Shown piece by piece: positions 1 through 8,204 of a stretch of DNA of 64,000 nucleotides. A program made the translations under genes and the position numbers. The DNA comes from Acinetobacter sp. SAAs474 (lineage in GTDB: Bacteria > Pseudomonadota > Gammaproteobacteria > Pseudomonadales > Moraxellaceae). The stretch lies in contig NZ_CP127915.1 of NCBI RefSeq assembly GCF_032823475.1, positions 1,860,001-1,924,000 on the forward strand, in the 5' to 3' direction. The notes under the pieces were generated by a model that saw nothing but the letters and a program-made list of their open reading frames with translations, made no database searches and was not told where the DNA came from. Positions within the stretch are counted from its first letter, which is position 1; each line of letters starts with the position of its first letter.

Positions 1-864
1 CTGCCTCATAGGCAGCTTAGAAATTTTTAGTCAAGTATGGATGTGATTCGCACGGGTTCACTGCCTCATAGGCAGCTTAGAAAGTGACCGATGTAAATCA
101 CGCTCTGCTCGATCAGTTCACTGCCTCATAGGCAGCTTAGAAATCAGTCAATCATGCGTACCAAAGATGAAGTTGGTTCACTGCCTCATAGGCAGCTTAG
201 AAATTTCAGTTTTGCTTCTTTCTCAAAAAAGGATAGTTCACTGCCTCATAGGCAGCTTAGAAAACCATCCGACAGCTTTACATTACTACCTTCTGGTTCA
301 CTGCCTCATAGGCAGCTTAGAAACATCCCAAATATCAGCATCGCAGCATCACGTTGTTCACTGCCTCATAGGCAGCTTAGAAAGCCTTTAGATTTGACAG
401 GTGGGAAAAATCAGAGTTCACTGCCTCATAGGCAGCTTAGAAAACAGAACGTATTCAGCGTTGGTCGTCAATTGTGTTCACTGCCTCATAGGCAGCTTAG
501 AAAATTTTTCGCTCATAATCGAGTTTAAGTTCTTCTGTTCACTGCCTCATAGGCAGCTTAGAAACGCACGTTGTGCTTGTCCTCCTTCAGAGGTACAGCG
601 TTCACTGCCTCATAGGCAGCTTAGAAAAGAAACTGATTGCACGAAATACACCAGCTAATGTTCACTGCCACATAGGCAGCTTAGAAATAAAGACGGCATC
701 GTGATGAATTTTAGACAGTGTTCACTGCCACATAGGCAGCTTAGAAAACCAGAATTTGGATTACATAAGTCAGGATATTGTTCACTGCCACATAGGCAGC
801 TTAGAAACATTGTTTAGCCCCAACTTTAGCTCTCGCATCGTTCACTGCCATTATAGGCAGCTTA
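1..864 (+). CRISPR. Type I-F CRISPR array, trailer end
   Basis: A 28-nt repeat with a CTGCC/GGCAG hairpin and a TTAGAAA-type 3' end recurs with spacers mostly of 32 nt, as in type I-F. The first repeat is cut by the window edge (1-23). Full repeats start at 56, 116, 176, 236, 296, 356, 416, 476, 537, 600, 660, 720 and 780, and a degenerate one at 840. That gives 14 spacers. The spacers at 504-536 (33 nt) and 565-599 (35 nt) are longer than the rest. Repeats up to 600 read CTGCCTC; those at 660, 720 and 780 read CTGCCAC. The decayed repeat at 840 has an extra base and a lost 3' end, so the trailer is on the right and the leader and newest spacers lie left of the window. No cas gene is in the window. 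Short open frames inside the array are artefacts of the 60-nt period. Confidence 0.97.
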
Positions 865-1056
865 TCATATTGTATTTATAGTTTATTTTTTTAATGATAA
901 TCAATCAGTGATTGGTTTTTATGGCGATATATTTTAATTTTTTAACGCTATAAAGATGTTTAGCCAGCGTGTAATTTTGTTTATTCAATGTTAATTATGA
1001 ATTAAGTTAATCTTAATTCATGTAGGCTTTATCTCTATCAATAAAGGTCTAGATAA

Positions 1057-1968
1057 ATGCATATTGTTGTATCAGATTTAATGTCTAAGCAATGGAAGTT
1101 AGAATTAATAAAAATAAATATTAAAAATCAGATTATTACAAATGATGCGCTGAATCTTAGTGCTCAATTGGCTAAAAAATATTTAAGTTTAAGTACACTC
1201 TCTGATGAAATTAAATATGGTGCTGGATTTTTAGAACTATATAATGTTCCTATTGATTCAGATATATATTCACCACCATCAAATGCTGAAAGGCCCTATG
1301 CAAAAGGTTATATTTCAGAGCTTGTATTATTAGGAATAACCAAAGCATTAGGCTTTCATCCTTTTTCTTATTTAGAAGAAAAACAAGGTGTATTTATTCA
1401 TGAAATTACACCTACACACTATGATAATAATCAAAAAATTTCGAGTGAAGGGATACAAGAATTTGATTTTCATACGGATGGTGCTTACTTAGACAGATAT
1501 ATAAGACCTCATATATTAGTCTTATTATGTTTAATTGATGAGTTAAATACGGATACAAAGCTTATAAAAGTTGATGATATTATTCAAAAAATATCGGATA
1601 AAAATAAAGCTATTTTATCTGAAGCTAGATTTATACATTTGGCCCCCGAAACATTTAAAGTAAAACATAATGCAAATAGAAGTTCTGTCATTGATTTAGT
1701 TAATGGCTATTATGAAATGAAAATGGCATTTCACCAGATACAGCCTATAGATGACGATGCTAAAATTGCTTTGCAAGAACTAAAAAAAATCATGGATTGT
1801 CATTTTATTATAAAAAATTGGAAACCTGGAAATTTACTGATATTAAATAATTTAAGATATTTGCATGGAAGAGGCGAGATTAAAGGAAAACGTTGGTTAC
1901 AGCGTTGTTATGGTTCATCTATTATTCCGAGTTTAACTCGACTTAATTTAGACCGATTTATTGAATGA
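1057..1968 (+). CDS. Fe(II)/2-oxoglutarate dioxygenase, TauD/clavaminate synthase-like
   Basis: A 303-aa protein with the facial triad of non-haem Fe(II)/2-oxoglutarate oxygenases. It has an HTD motif (H139, D141, in FHTDGAY), a distal His at 270 (LHGRG) and downstream arginines (R279, R283) that would hold 2-oxoglutarate. This spacing fits the TauD/TfdA and clavaminate-synthase-like group, which includes amino-acid hydroxylases such as AsnO and VioC. The substrate cannot be read from the sequence. The ATG at 1057 follows an AGG; the second Met (codon 9) has no visible ribosome site. The gene is very AT-rich, lies just outside the CRISPR array, and is followed 53 bp later by an exporter gene on the same strand, so the two may form a unit. 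No signal peptide is visible, so it is probably cytoplasmic. Confidence 0.8.
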   Translation: MHIVVSDLMSKQWKLELIKINIKNQIITNDALNLSAQLAKKYLSLSTLSDEIKYGAGFLELYNVPIDSDIYSPPSNAERPYAKGYISELVLLGITKALGFHPFSYLEEKQGVFIHEITPTHYDNNQKISSEGIQEFDFHTDGAYLDRYIRPHILVLLCLIDELNTDTKLIKVDDIIQKISDKNKAILSEARFIHLAPETFKVKHNANRSSVIDLVNGYYEMKMAFHQIQPIDDDAKIALQELKKIMDCHFIIKNWKPGNLLILNNLRYLHGRGEIKGKRWLQRCYGSSIIPSLTRLNLDRFIE

Positions 1969-2021
1969 TTTTTATCAATGTGTACTAAATTTTAAATTAT
2001 AAAAACAATATTGAGCATCAT

Positions 2022-2945
2022 ATGTTTAGTAGTATTTTACTTAGATCATTTTTATTATTATTTATTTCTGGTATTGGTTGGGGAGTTGGAAAAAGATTTC
2101 AACTAGATGGCAAGAGTTTAGCTTCGCTATTAATTTATGTTATTTCTCCTTTTGTTATTTTTTACTCAATCGTCCAGTCACCTGCCAATGGATATTATTT
2201 AATTTATGCTTTAGCTGCTTTTATAATAGCTTGCATAATGGCATGTTTGGGTTTGTTATTTGCACGGTTATTTTGGCAAGATAATCATATTCATCTTTTT
2301 GCCTTTGCAGCAGGTACAGGCAATACAGGATATTTTGCTTTACCTTTGGCCTTAGCTATTTTTAACCAACAGCAAATTGCGATTGCTATTTTTATTATTA
2401 TTGGGGTGAATTGTTATGAATTTAGTGTTGGTTATTTTTTAACTGCAAAAGGCGCTATGGGTTATCGGGAAAGTTTAAAAAAAGTCATTAAGATGCCCAT
2501 ACTTTATGCTGCATTATTGGGCATACTATTTAAATATTTTGATTTTAGCTTAAGTGATATTTTACTTTCTTTTTTAGATAATTTTAAAGGTGCATACAGT
2601 GTATTAGGGATGATGACGATTGGGATTACGCTGGCTCAATTTTCTCAAATAGACATCGACTGGCGCTATGCCATCACCTCTATTTTTTGGAAACATGTGC
2701 TGTATCCTATTATGGCGGTTATGGTATTTATTTTTATCATTCCTGTGGATTTAAAAACCTTACAAGTGATAGGTTTAATGGCGGCAACACCGATGGCCGC
2801 AAATGTGGTGATTATTTCCAGCGCTTTGGGTTTACATCCAGAAAAAGCAGTGACCTCAGTCATGCTTAGCAGTGTCTTCGCAGTGGTGACAATTCCATTG
2901 GTTTTATACGTAATTGATCATTTGATACTACCGCAGTATGTTTAG
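2022..2945 (+). CDS. AEC-family (auxin efflux carrier-like) permease
   Basis: A 307-aa integral membrane protein with about ten hydrophobic segments and the AEC-family motif TGNTGYFALPLAL in the middle of the N-terminal half. The C-terminal half repeats the topology and contains an AATPMAANVV stretch, as in other bacterial AEC permeases. Members of this family export or exchange small organic acids, auxin-like compounds or amino acids across the inner membrane; the substrate here is unknown. It follows the dioxygenase by 53 bp and may export that enzyme's product, which is inference. It is the last gene before the left end of the genomic island. Confidence 0.88.
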   Translation: MFSSILLRSFLLLFISGIGWGVGKRFQLDGKSLASLLIYVISPFVIFYSIVQSPANGYYLIYALAAFIIACIMACLGLLFARLFWQDNHIHLFAFAAGTGNTGYFALPLALAIFNQQQIAIAIFIIIGVNCYEFSVGYFLTAKGAMGYRESLKKVIKMPILYAALLGILFKYFDFSLSDILLSFLDNFKGAYSVLGMMTIGITLAQFSQIDIDWRYAITSIFWKHVLYPIMAVMVFIFIIPVDLKTLQVIGLMAATPMAANVVIISSALGLHPEKAVTSVMLSSVFAVVTIPLVLYVIDHLILPQYV

Positions 2946-3154
2946 CGTGGCGACGGAACCGGCTTGAGTAAAGTGGGTCAAAATGATCTCAGCAGATGCT
3001 AATTTGATAGAACAAAAACATCGATAATACATCGTGATGTTATATCATGTATGGGGATCTATTAATGGTCTATTTATTAAAAAGTGAGGTAAATGATCTA
3101 TGGGATATTTATATTAGAATGTTTATAAATTATTGTTTTTATAATAAATAAAGT

Positions 3155-3204
3155 ACTCCGGAGATGCCGCTGCATGTCATTACCCTTGAACCCGAAGAGT
3201 TCAA
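3155..3204. repeat. attL: displaced 3' end of ssrS
   Basis: Fifty bases identical to 27079-27128. They match only the last part of 6S RNA (minus strand), including the CCTTGAA/TTCAAGG region and the closing-stem bases. Sequence to the right of 3204 has no 6S similarity. This is the left attachment site of the island. Confidence 0.93.
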
Positions 3205-3339
3205 AGCTGGTTGCATGAATTAAGCAACATTAAGGTGTATTTGGAAACAAAAAAAATCCCATAACAAATTAATTTTCATACATATTTTTGTTTAAAGTCT
3301 ACCAAAAAACAAGTAGCAACTTTAAACAACATTCTTGCA

Positions 3340-3406
3340 GTATACACTGGGTATACATGGAATTTAAGAGGTATTTTTATAACAAAGGTATACACTGGGT
3401 ATACAT
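3340..3406. repeat. Two GTATACACTGGGTATACAT direct repeats near attL
   Basis: The same 19-bp sequence occurs exactly at 3340-3358 and 3388-3406, 48 bp apart, 136 bp inside attL. Each contains two GTATAC palindromes. A related TGGGTATACAT plus GTATAC pair lies at 26977-26996, just upstream of the integrase gene near attR. Likely recombinase arm-type sites, Xis sites or operators shared by both ends; the choice between these is inference. Confidence 0.6.
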
Positions 3407-3416
3407 TATATGGAAT

Positions 3417-3444
3417 AAAAAAAGGCCTTTGTGGCCTTTTAAAA
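3417..3444 (-). terminator. Rho-independent terminator of the AlpA-like gene
   Basis: On the minus strand a stem of AAAAGGCC/GGCCTTTT with a 5-nt loop is followed by a run of T. It lies just past the stop of the minus-strand gene at 3453. Confidence 0.8.
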
Positions 3445-3452
3445 GTTGCGCG

Positions 3453-3728
3453 TTAATTGGAATTACAGGTATTCAAATACCTATTTTTACCTAAAAATTC
3501 TATGACATCTCTTTTTATATATCCCACTTTTCTTGGCCCCACTTTAATAAAGGGAATGCCATCGCCTTTACATCTTTTAGCTTGAAGCCAAGACAGTGAT
3601 AGATCACATACCAAAGCTACGACTTCTGGTGAGAATACAGCATCTTCAGGAAGATTCCAAAATTGATGAATTGAGCTCAAACGTTGCTCTTCTGACATGC
3701 GAGCAATACGATCCAATCTTTTTTTCAT
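3453..3728 (-). CDS. AlpA/Xis-like helix-turn-helix regulator
   Basis: A 91-aa basic protein. Residues about 45-80 (LSLSWLQAKRCKGDGIPFIK, then GYIKRDVIEFL) have the pattern of AlpA/excisionase-type MerR-like helix-turn-helix domains, where the helix-turn-helix is followed by a short strand pair contacting DNA. Such proteins act as recombination directionality factors or activate integrase genes in islands. Its place 250 bp inside attL and next to paired GTATAC repeats supports a role in excision. Upstream, at 3764-3785, is an inverted repeat AGATATA/TATATCT that could be its operator. The length is slightly longer than classic AlpA (about 70 aa), with an extra acidic N-terminal helix. It could instead be a plain transcriptional regulator. 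Confidence 0.72.
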   Translation of the reverse strand: MKKRLDRIARMSEEQRLSSIHQFWNLPEDAVFSPEVVALVCDLSLSWLQAKRCKGDGIPFIKVGPRKVGYIKRDVIEFLGKNRYLNTCNSN

Positions 3729-4152
3729 TAATTTTACAGGTCCTATAACAATTTTTGTATTTTAGATATACCTATAGATATATCTTCTGATAGGAAGAAC
3801 ATAGCATATGAAATTTTTTTAAATTTCATTTCGTTTAAAACATCAAAAAATCGGTTTATTTTTTTATATGCCAGTTCTAATTATGAGAATGAATGAAATT
3901 GATCGGAAGGGGGACTTATGTCCTAAACAATGTTTATGAAGCTAATGAGAACTATCAGATTGATGTTTATTTATGTTGAAAGGAAGCTTGATCATCCACT
4001 TAACTATTTTAATTGCATGAGCTCCGCTATTACTCTTTATAGAACCGATAAAGAAATCAGGCTAAATTCACTTGGCTATTAGAATGCTAAGAGCTTATTA
4101 ATAAATAGGTAAAACCTATAATTTACTCACCTGTATTGAGGAACTTTAAAAA
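3729..4152. other. Non-coding AT-rich stretch upstream of the AlpA-like gene
   Basis: No convincing gene. The right-to-left promoter region of the AlpA-like gene should lie at 3730-3800, where the inverted repeat AGATATA (3764-3770) / TATATCT (3779-3785) sits. The rest shows no recognisable motif or open frame of note. Confidence 0.5.
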
Positions 4153-4285
4153 AATGTGACACAGTTCAAAACTGTACGTTACACAGCAAAAAATTGTCCG
4201 TTTCATCCATTTTCTTGATTTTTTTAATTGCGTTACACAGCAAAATTTTGTGCGTTACACGGCAGAAAATACGATGTTACATGAC
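4153..4285. repeat. Iteron-like CGTTACACAGCAAA repeats
   Basis: CGTTACACAGCAAA occurs at 4177-4190 and 4231-4244, a variant CGTTACACGGCAGA at 4253-4266, and looser matches (TGTGACACAGTTCAAA at 4155, GATGTTACATGACA at 4272). All are in the same orientation. No replication initiator gene lies next to them. They could be a relic of a plasmid origin, binding sites for a mobilisation protein, or repressor sites. Confidence 0.5.
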
Positions 4286-4600
4286 ATAAATTAAAATTTA
4301 TAAAAACAATACTTTATTTATTTTCTATTGGGTTTGAGGCGCTTTTTAATAGAGCTATTTTATTCTTAATATCACTTTTTAATGCTTTTGACGAATAAAA
4401 GGTGAAGCAAGAGAAATTGTCTTATGTGTCCTCTTATTTTTAGACTTAAAAACAATTAATACATCTATTTAGCTCGATTCGTATCAATCTTATCTATTTT
4501 TACTCTTCGATTTTCTGAGTTAGCTCAAAGCATTTTTAATAAAAATTCAATGAAACAGGACGGTTGAAGATCTGTTTTTTCGCATTTGTTTATCATCAAA

Positions 4601-4749
4601 AGTGTGAGGGGAGGCCCTCTTCGAATTTGGACGAAGTCAAGCAAGCCTACCTGTAGCTACAAACAACGAATTCTGCGAATTCATTATTTGGTACGCAACA
4701 GGGCTTGTTAGGGGCGACCCCCTAAGACCCCAAAAAAACTTCAATTCAT
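4601..4749. other. Putative oriT upstream of the mobilisation genes
   Basis: The 150 bp before mobC are much more GC-rich than their surroundings and dense in inverted repeats: GTAGCTAC, GAATTC-TGC-GAATTC, and GGGGCGACCCCC near 4711-4722. Short hairpins next to a relaxase operon are typical of an origin of transfer, and the AACAGGGCTTGTTAGG region could hold the nick. The left half of 4286-4600 shows nothing recognisable. The exact nick site cannot be given. Confidence 0.5.
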
Positions 4750-4761
4750 ATGAGGTGGATG

Positions 4762-5295
4762 ATGAAAAAATCAAAACGCGATATTACAAAACGGTTTCGT
4801 TTAACTGATGAGCAGGCAAAACGGTTAGACAGCTATCTTGAAAAGAATAAGTTTACATTTACTGATTTCATGCATTATCTAATTAAGATTGAGTTAGATC
4901 GTCGAGGTTGGTTGTGTAGTGAAAATGAGACTTTTGTTGAAACGGAGGTCAGCAATAGTCATGTCGATTTGCCAGTTCGACAGAGGAGACGGGAAAAATT
5001 TAATATTACTGGTCGTCCAGCTCCAGAGGTTGATCCTCAGCTATTAAAAAAATTAGGAGGTATTGGGCACAACGTGAATCAAATTACACGTTCGCTCAAT
5101 ATTATTTGTAAGTATCAACCCGATGTTATGCAGCAGTTTTCTTTTATAGATTGTCTTGATGTTTTGGCAGATATTCAGCTGCAAATTCATAAATATTTAC
5201 CTGAAATCCCTCAATATACGATTTCAGAAAAACGCGTAGCGTATAACAGTTCAAAAGTACAAGGCTCAATAGAAAAAGTTGAGCATACATCATGA
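4762..5295 (+). CDS. mobC: MobC-like relaxosome accessory protein
   Basis: A 177-aa basic protein. The N-terminus (about residues 5-50) looks like a ribbon-helix-helix DNA-binding domain. Residues around 90-110 carry LLKKLGGIGHNVNQITRSLN, the pattern typical of MobC-family relaxosome proteins, which bind oriT and help the relaxase melt the nick region. ATG codons occur at 4750, 4759 and 4762; GAGG at 4752-4755 is well placed only for the last, which is chosen. The gene overlaps the relaxase start by 4 nt (ATGA), so translation is coupled. The oriT-like region lies directly upstream, giving the usual oriT-mobC-relaxase order of mobilisable elements. Confidence 0.82.
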   Translation: MKKSKRDITKRFRLTDEQAKRLDSYLEKNKFTFTDFMHYLIKIELDRRGWLCSENETFVETEVSNSHVDLPVRQRRREKFNITGRPAPEVDPQLLKKLGGIGHNVNQITRSLNIICKYQPDVMQQFSFIDCLDVLADIQLQIHKYLPEIPQYTISEKRVAYNSSKVQGSIEKVEHTS

Positions 5296-7766
5296 TTATC
5301 AAATTTTTACCGGTCGGCACTGGAGATCCGAAGCTGGCAGTTTCATATTTGATTGGTGAGCTAGATCATAACGGTGATAGGCGAGCTGATGTAGAGATTT
5401 TAGCTGGTGATCCTTTTACCTTTTCTGCGCTTGCAGAGAGTGTGTCTTTTAAATATTGCTATACATCTGTTGTAATTGCGTGGTCACCGAAAGATCTCGT
5501 GACCGATGAGCATATCAGTGAAGTAGTATCTGAATTTCAACAGCACATTGGGGCAGGGCTTGAGCCTGATCAGTATCACATGACGGTCGTCATGCATAGT
5601 GAGGAAGATGGTTCAAGACATTTACATATATTAATACCTCGCGTTGAACTGAGAACTGGAAAATCATTTAATGTTGCCCCACCTGGGCACAGACACTATT
5701 TTGATCCACTACGAGATTACTTTAACTATAAATACAGCTGGTCTAGACCTGACGACGTTAAAGGTTTGGATTCGAACGAGCTGAATCAGCATGTCCATTT
5801 ACACAGTGTAGAAGATATCAAAGCAAATTTAGATGGAAAAACAGACCAAAAGTGGACAAAGGCTGAGCGAGTTGAATTAGTGGATCAATTTATTCATCAA
5901 CAGATTACGTTGCAGAAAATTAACAATCGTCATGAATTAGTTGAGTGTTTAAAACAGTTAGGCAATATCACTCGACTAAGTGCGAACTATATTTCTCTTA
6001 AGCATGAAATTGCTACAGATCGACTCAAAGGAAAATTTTATGGCGCAGATTTTTCATTTTTAGACTATCAACTTAAGCAAAGAAGAGCTTTGCAAAATAA
6101 TATTGCAAGCGCACAAGAGCTTATGACGCATGAAGAGCGCTTCAAGAAGATGGACGAGAGCTTTAAAGAAATGCATCGTGTCAGAGCAAAACGTGCTGAA
6201 TACAACAAAAAATATTATCAGCCCAAAAAGTCAAAACATCGAACCATCGATCATGACTTAGTAAATGAAGATATTTATATAAATTCAATGATCAGAAAGT
6301 TGATTCCTTCACCTGAAATTAATCATGAACAGACTTCTCAGACTCATGATCTTCACAAGAGAGATGTCGAGCCAACCAAGCAAAGCCACAGCTTATTAGC
6401 ACAATTGGATGGAATGAGTGTGTCTGATGAAATCAATAGCATGTTTAAGCTAGGTGAAGAACTTGTTTCTGAGCCACCATCAACTTCTAGCCCAAACCTC
6501 TATGAAGTGGAACTGAAAGCTCCAAAAACAGATTTTGGGCCAAATAAAGCAGTTAAAGCGAATAACTACTCAATTGCAAAGACCCCGCAAATTTTTTGGG
6601 AAATTGACCAAATCCAACATTCTTTAAATTATCAAGCATCTAAATCAATGATAGGAGTTAAGTATGAGAGATACACCGTTGCAAGCACAGAAAAATCAAT
6701 TGTTAGCACAGCAGAACACTGTGATCAGCGAATTGAAGAACTTGGTGAGCGTACTCAAAGACGAAATCGATCAACACAAACAGGTGATTGCAGCACAACA
6801 GAGTTATATCAACTCACTCAAGCAGTCAGAGATGCAACAGAAGCAAGAACAAGAGCTCATGAGGAAAGAAAACTTGCTTTTGAGCAAGAAGTTGAAAGAT
6901 ATGAACTCGAAGTCAATCGAGCAAGACAAAATCATCAAGTTATATCAAGAGGAACTGCAAAAAGAGATTTCATTGAAAGAGCTCATCGAGTATTTAGAGA
7001 CACTAAAGACAGAATTAGAAACACATTTCAAGATATTATTAAAAGTCTCATATCTGAGGCCCCTGATTCAGGAGGAAATAGATGGCGTTTTAAGACCATA
7101 TCTGAAAGGGCTGAAGCAATTGGAGTCGATCGACTGGTCAACATTGCAAGACAGCGAACTGAGCGTAGGCAACGTACTGAAAACGTTCAACGATTTAAAC
7201 AAGAAATAGAGCTAATACAACAGCAGTCAGCTAAAAATAGGATACAGCATACAATCACAGATGCTTTAGTCAATGTGGGGAAAGCATTACCGGAACTGGA
7301 TTTAACTGAAGTTAAACGTCTTGCTAGTCGCGCAGAAGTCTTTTTACAAGATTTTAATTCATCTGATACTGTTAATGATGATCCAGATTTGTGGCTTAAT
7401 GGTTATGAATTTCATCTTGAGCGATGCGTAGAATCACTCAAGCACCAGCTCAATAAAAAGATCTATATAGGAAGTGATTTAGATGTGCTAAAACAGTTTG
7501 CAATGACCGTTGAAACGCATATAGAACAAATCGAATCAGAAACGTTATCTAAAACTTCACTAATCTTTTATGAAGATGCTCAGTTGAAAGTAGCTAAATT
7601 AGTTCAAGAATTTAGAGCTCATATTGTGCAGGGGAAAACAAATGTGAGTGTAGAGTCAGTAGAGCAAGCTCAAATGATGAGTCAGCTTGATAATGATTTT
7701 ATGAATACTCAAAAGGATCATATTGATAGTACGTATATTGAAAGAGACGATGGACCACATTTTTAG
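5292..7766 (+). CDS. mobA: MobA/MobL-like conjugative relaxase
   Basis: An 824-aa relaxase that would nick oriT and pilot the strand during transfer. The N-terminal 150 residues carry the relaxase core: a candidate catalytic Tyr19 and a metal-binding histidine cluster H102...H110-x-H112 (HSEEDGSRHLHILI), followed by HRHYFDPLRDYFNYK. Residues about 200-330 form a linker rich in basic residues. From about residue 455 the protein is coiled-coil-like and unusually rich in Arg, Glu and Gln. Part of that stretch is overprinted by a second gene in another frame (6664-7209), which may explain its odd composition. It is translationally coupled to mobC and followed by a strong terminator. No type IV secretion genes are near, so the element is mobilisable rather than self-transmissible. 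Confidence 0.87.
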   Translation: MIIKFLPVGTGDPKLAVSYLIGELDHNGDRRADVEILAGDPFTFSALAESVSFKYCYTSVVIAWSPKDLVTDEHISEVVSEFQQHIGAGLEPDQYHMTVVMHSEEDGSRHLHILIPRVELRTGKSFNVAPPGHRHYFDPLRDYFNYKYSWSRPDDVKGLDSNELNQHVHLHSVEDIKANLDGKTDQKWTKAERVELVDQFIHQQITLQKINNRHELVECLKQLGNITRLSANYISLKHEIATDRLKGKFYGADFSFLDYQLKQRRALQNNIASAQELMTHEERFKKMDESFKEMHRVRAKRAEYNKKYYQPKKSKHRTIDHDLVNEDIYINSMIRKLIPSPEINHEQTSQTHDLHKRDVEPTKQSHSLLAQLDGMSVSDEINSMFKLGEELVSEPPSTSSPNLYEVELKAPKTDFGPNKAVKANNYSIAKTPQIFWEIDQIQHSLNYQASKSMIGVKYERYTVASTEKSIVSTAEHCDQRIEELGERTQRRNRSTQTGDCSTTELYQLTQAVRDATEARTRAHEERKLAFEQEVERYELEVNRARQNHQVISRGTAKRDFIERAHRVFRDTKDRIRNTFQDIIKSLISEAPDSGGNRWRFKTISERAEAIGVDRLVNIARQRTERRQRTENVQRFKQEIELIQQQSAKNRIQHTITDALVNVGKALPELDLTEVKRLASRAEVFLQDFNSSDTVNDDPDLWLNGYEFHLERCVESLKHQLNKKIYIGSDLDVLKQFAMTVETHIEQIESETLSKTSLIFYEDAQLKVAKLVQEFRAHIVQGKTNVSVESVEQAQMMSQLDNDFMNTQKDHIDSTYIERDDGPHF
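6664..7209 (+). CDS. MobB/MobD-like coiled-coil protein nested in relaxase
   Basis: A 181-aa open frame wholly inside the relaxase gene in a different forward frame. It has an ATG and a very good ribosome site (AGGAG at 6653-6657, 6-nt spacer). The product reads like a real protein: long heptad-rich helices (about residues 10-120) with normal composition, then a more mixed C-terminus. The relaxase frame over the same bases is the strange one (Arg/Thr/Glu-rich). Nested or overlapping mobB and mobD genes inside mobA are known from ColE1-type mobilisation regions. The role is probably a relaxosome or membrane-contact accessory. Expression is inferred, not shown. Confidence 0.62.
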   Translation: MRDTPLQAQKNQLLAQQNTVISELKNLVSVLKDEIDQHKQVIAAQQSYINSLKQSEMQQKQEQELMRKENLLLSKKLKDMNSKSIEQDKIIKLYQEELQKEISLKELIEYLETLKTELETHFKILLKVSYLRPLIQEEIDGVLRPYLKGLKQLESIDWSTLQDSELSVGNVLKTFNDLNKK

Positions 7767-7788
7767 TAATGAACATTAAATGATGAAA

Positions 7789-7816
7789 TTGGGAGCTAAA
7801 TGGCTCCCAACTTTTT
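7789..7816 (+). terminator. Terminator of the mob operon
   Basis: TTGGGAGC (7789-7796) and GCTCCCAA (7803-7810) form an 8-bp stem with a 6-nt loop, followed by CTTTTT. It lies 22 bp after the relaxase stop. Confidence 0.85.
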
Positions 7817-7925
7817 AGGGATTTTTTAAGTATTAATGAAGCCCAAGCTGCTTGTATCTTGTGAATAGCCACCGATTTTGTAGACACCTTTTAGTTAGAT
7901 AAAATGGCTAATTAACGAGGTGCTT

Positions 7926-8204
7926 ATGAGCAGTAAACGATATCCTGAAGAATTCAAAATTGAAGCAGTAAAACAGGTCACTGAGAAAGGTCATAGTGTG
8001 GCCGAGGTTGCTACGCGTTTAGGAACCACCACCCATAGTTTGTATGCTTGGATTAAACGTTATGATCCACAGCAGCCCAAGACGATAGAGTCTAATGATC
8101 CAAGTGCAGAATTAGCAAAGTTAAAAAAAGAGCTGCAACGGGTTACTGAAGAAAGGGACATATTAAAAAAGGCCGCGGTGTACTTCGCAAGCCAGTCCAA
8201 ATGA
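7926..8204 (+). CDS. IS3-family transposase OrfA
   Basis: A 92-aa helix-turn-helix protein (PEEFKIEAVKQVTEKGHSVA, then TTTHSLYAWIKRY) followed by a leucine-zipper-like helix, the standard OrfA of IS3 elements. It binds the IS ends. The ATG at 7926 follows GAGG by 5 nt and is preferred over the upstream GTG at 7920. The 3' end overlaps OrfB (ATGA). A slippery A-AAA-AAG heptamer in frame at 8165-8171 would allow a -1 shift into the OrfB frame, with no stop in between, to make the fused OrfAB transposase. Confidence 0.92.
   Translation: MSSKRYPEEFKIEAVKQVTEKGHSVAEVATRLGTTTHSLYAWIKRYDPQQPKTIESNDPSAELAKLKKELQRVTEERDILKKAAVYFASQSK

Noticed and set aside
154..658. Open reading frames across the CRISPR array
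   Set aside because: They arise because a 60-nt repeat-spacer period is divisible by three; the peptide repeats SLPHRQLRK are translated CRISPR repeats.
3155..3204. A second 6S RNA gene
   Set aside because: Only the last 50 bases match. The 5' arm and central bubble are absent, so it is a att-site duplicate.
6664..7209. Treating the nested frame as a plain shadow of the relaxase
   Set aside because: Its strong ribosome site, ATG and normal coiled-coil composition argue for a real gene, so it was kept as a feature.
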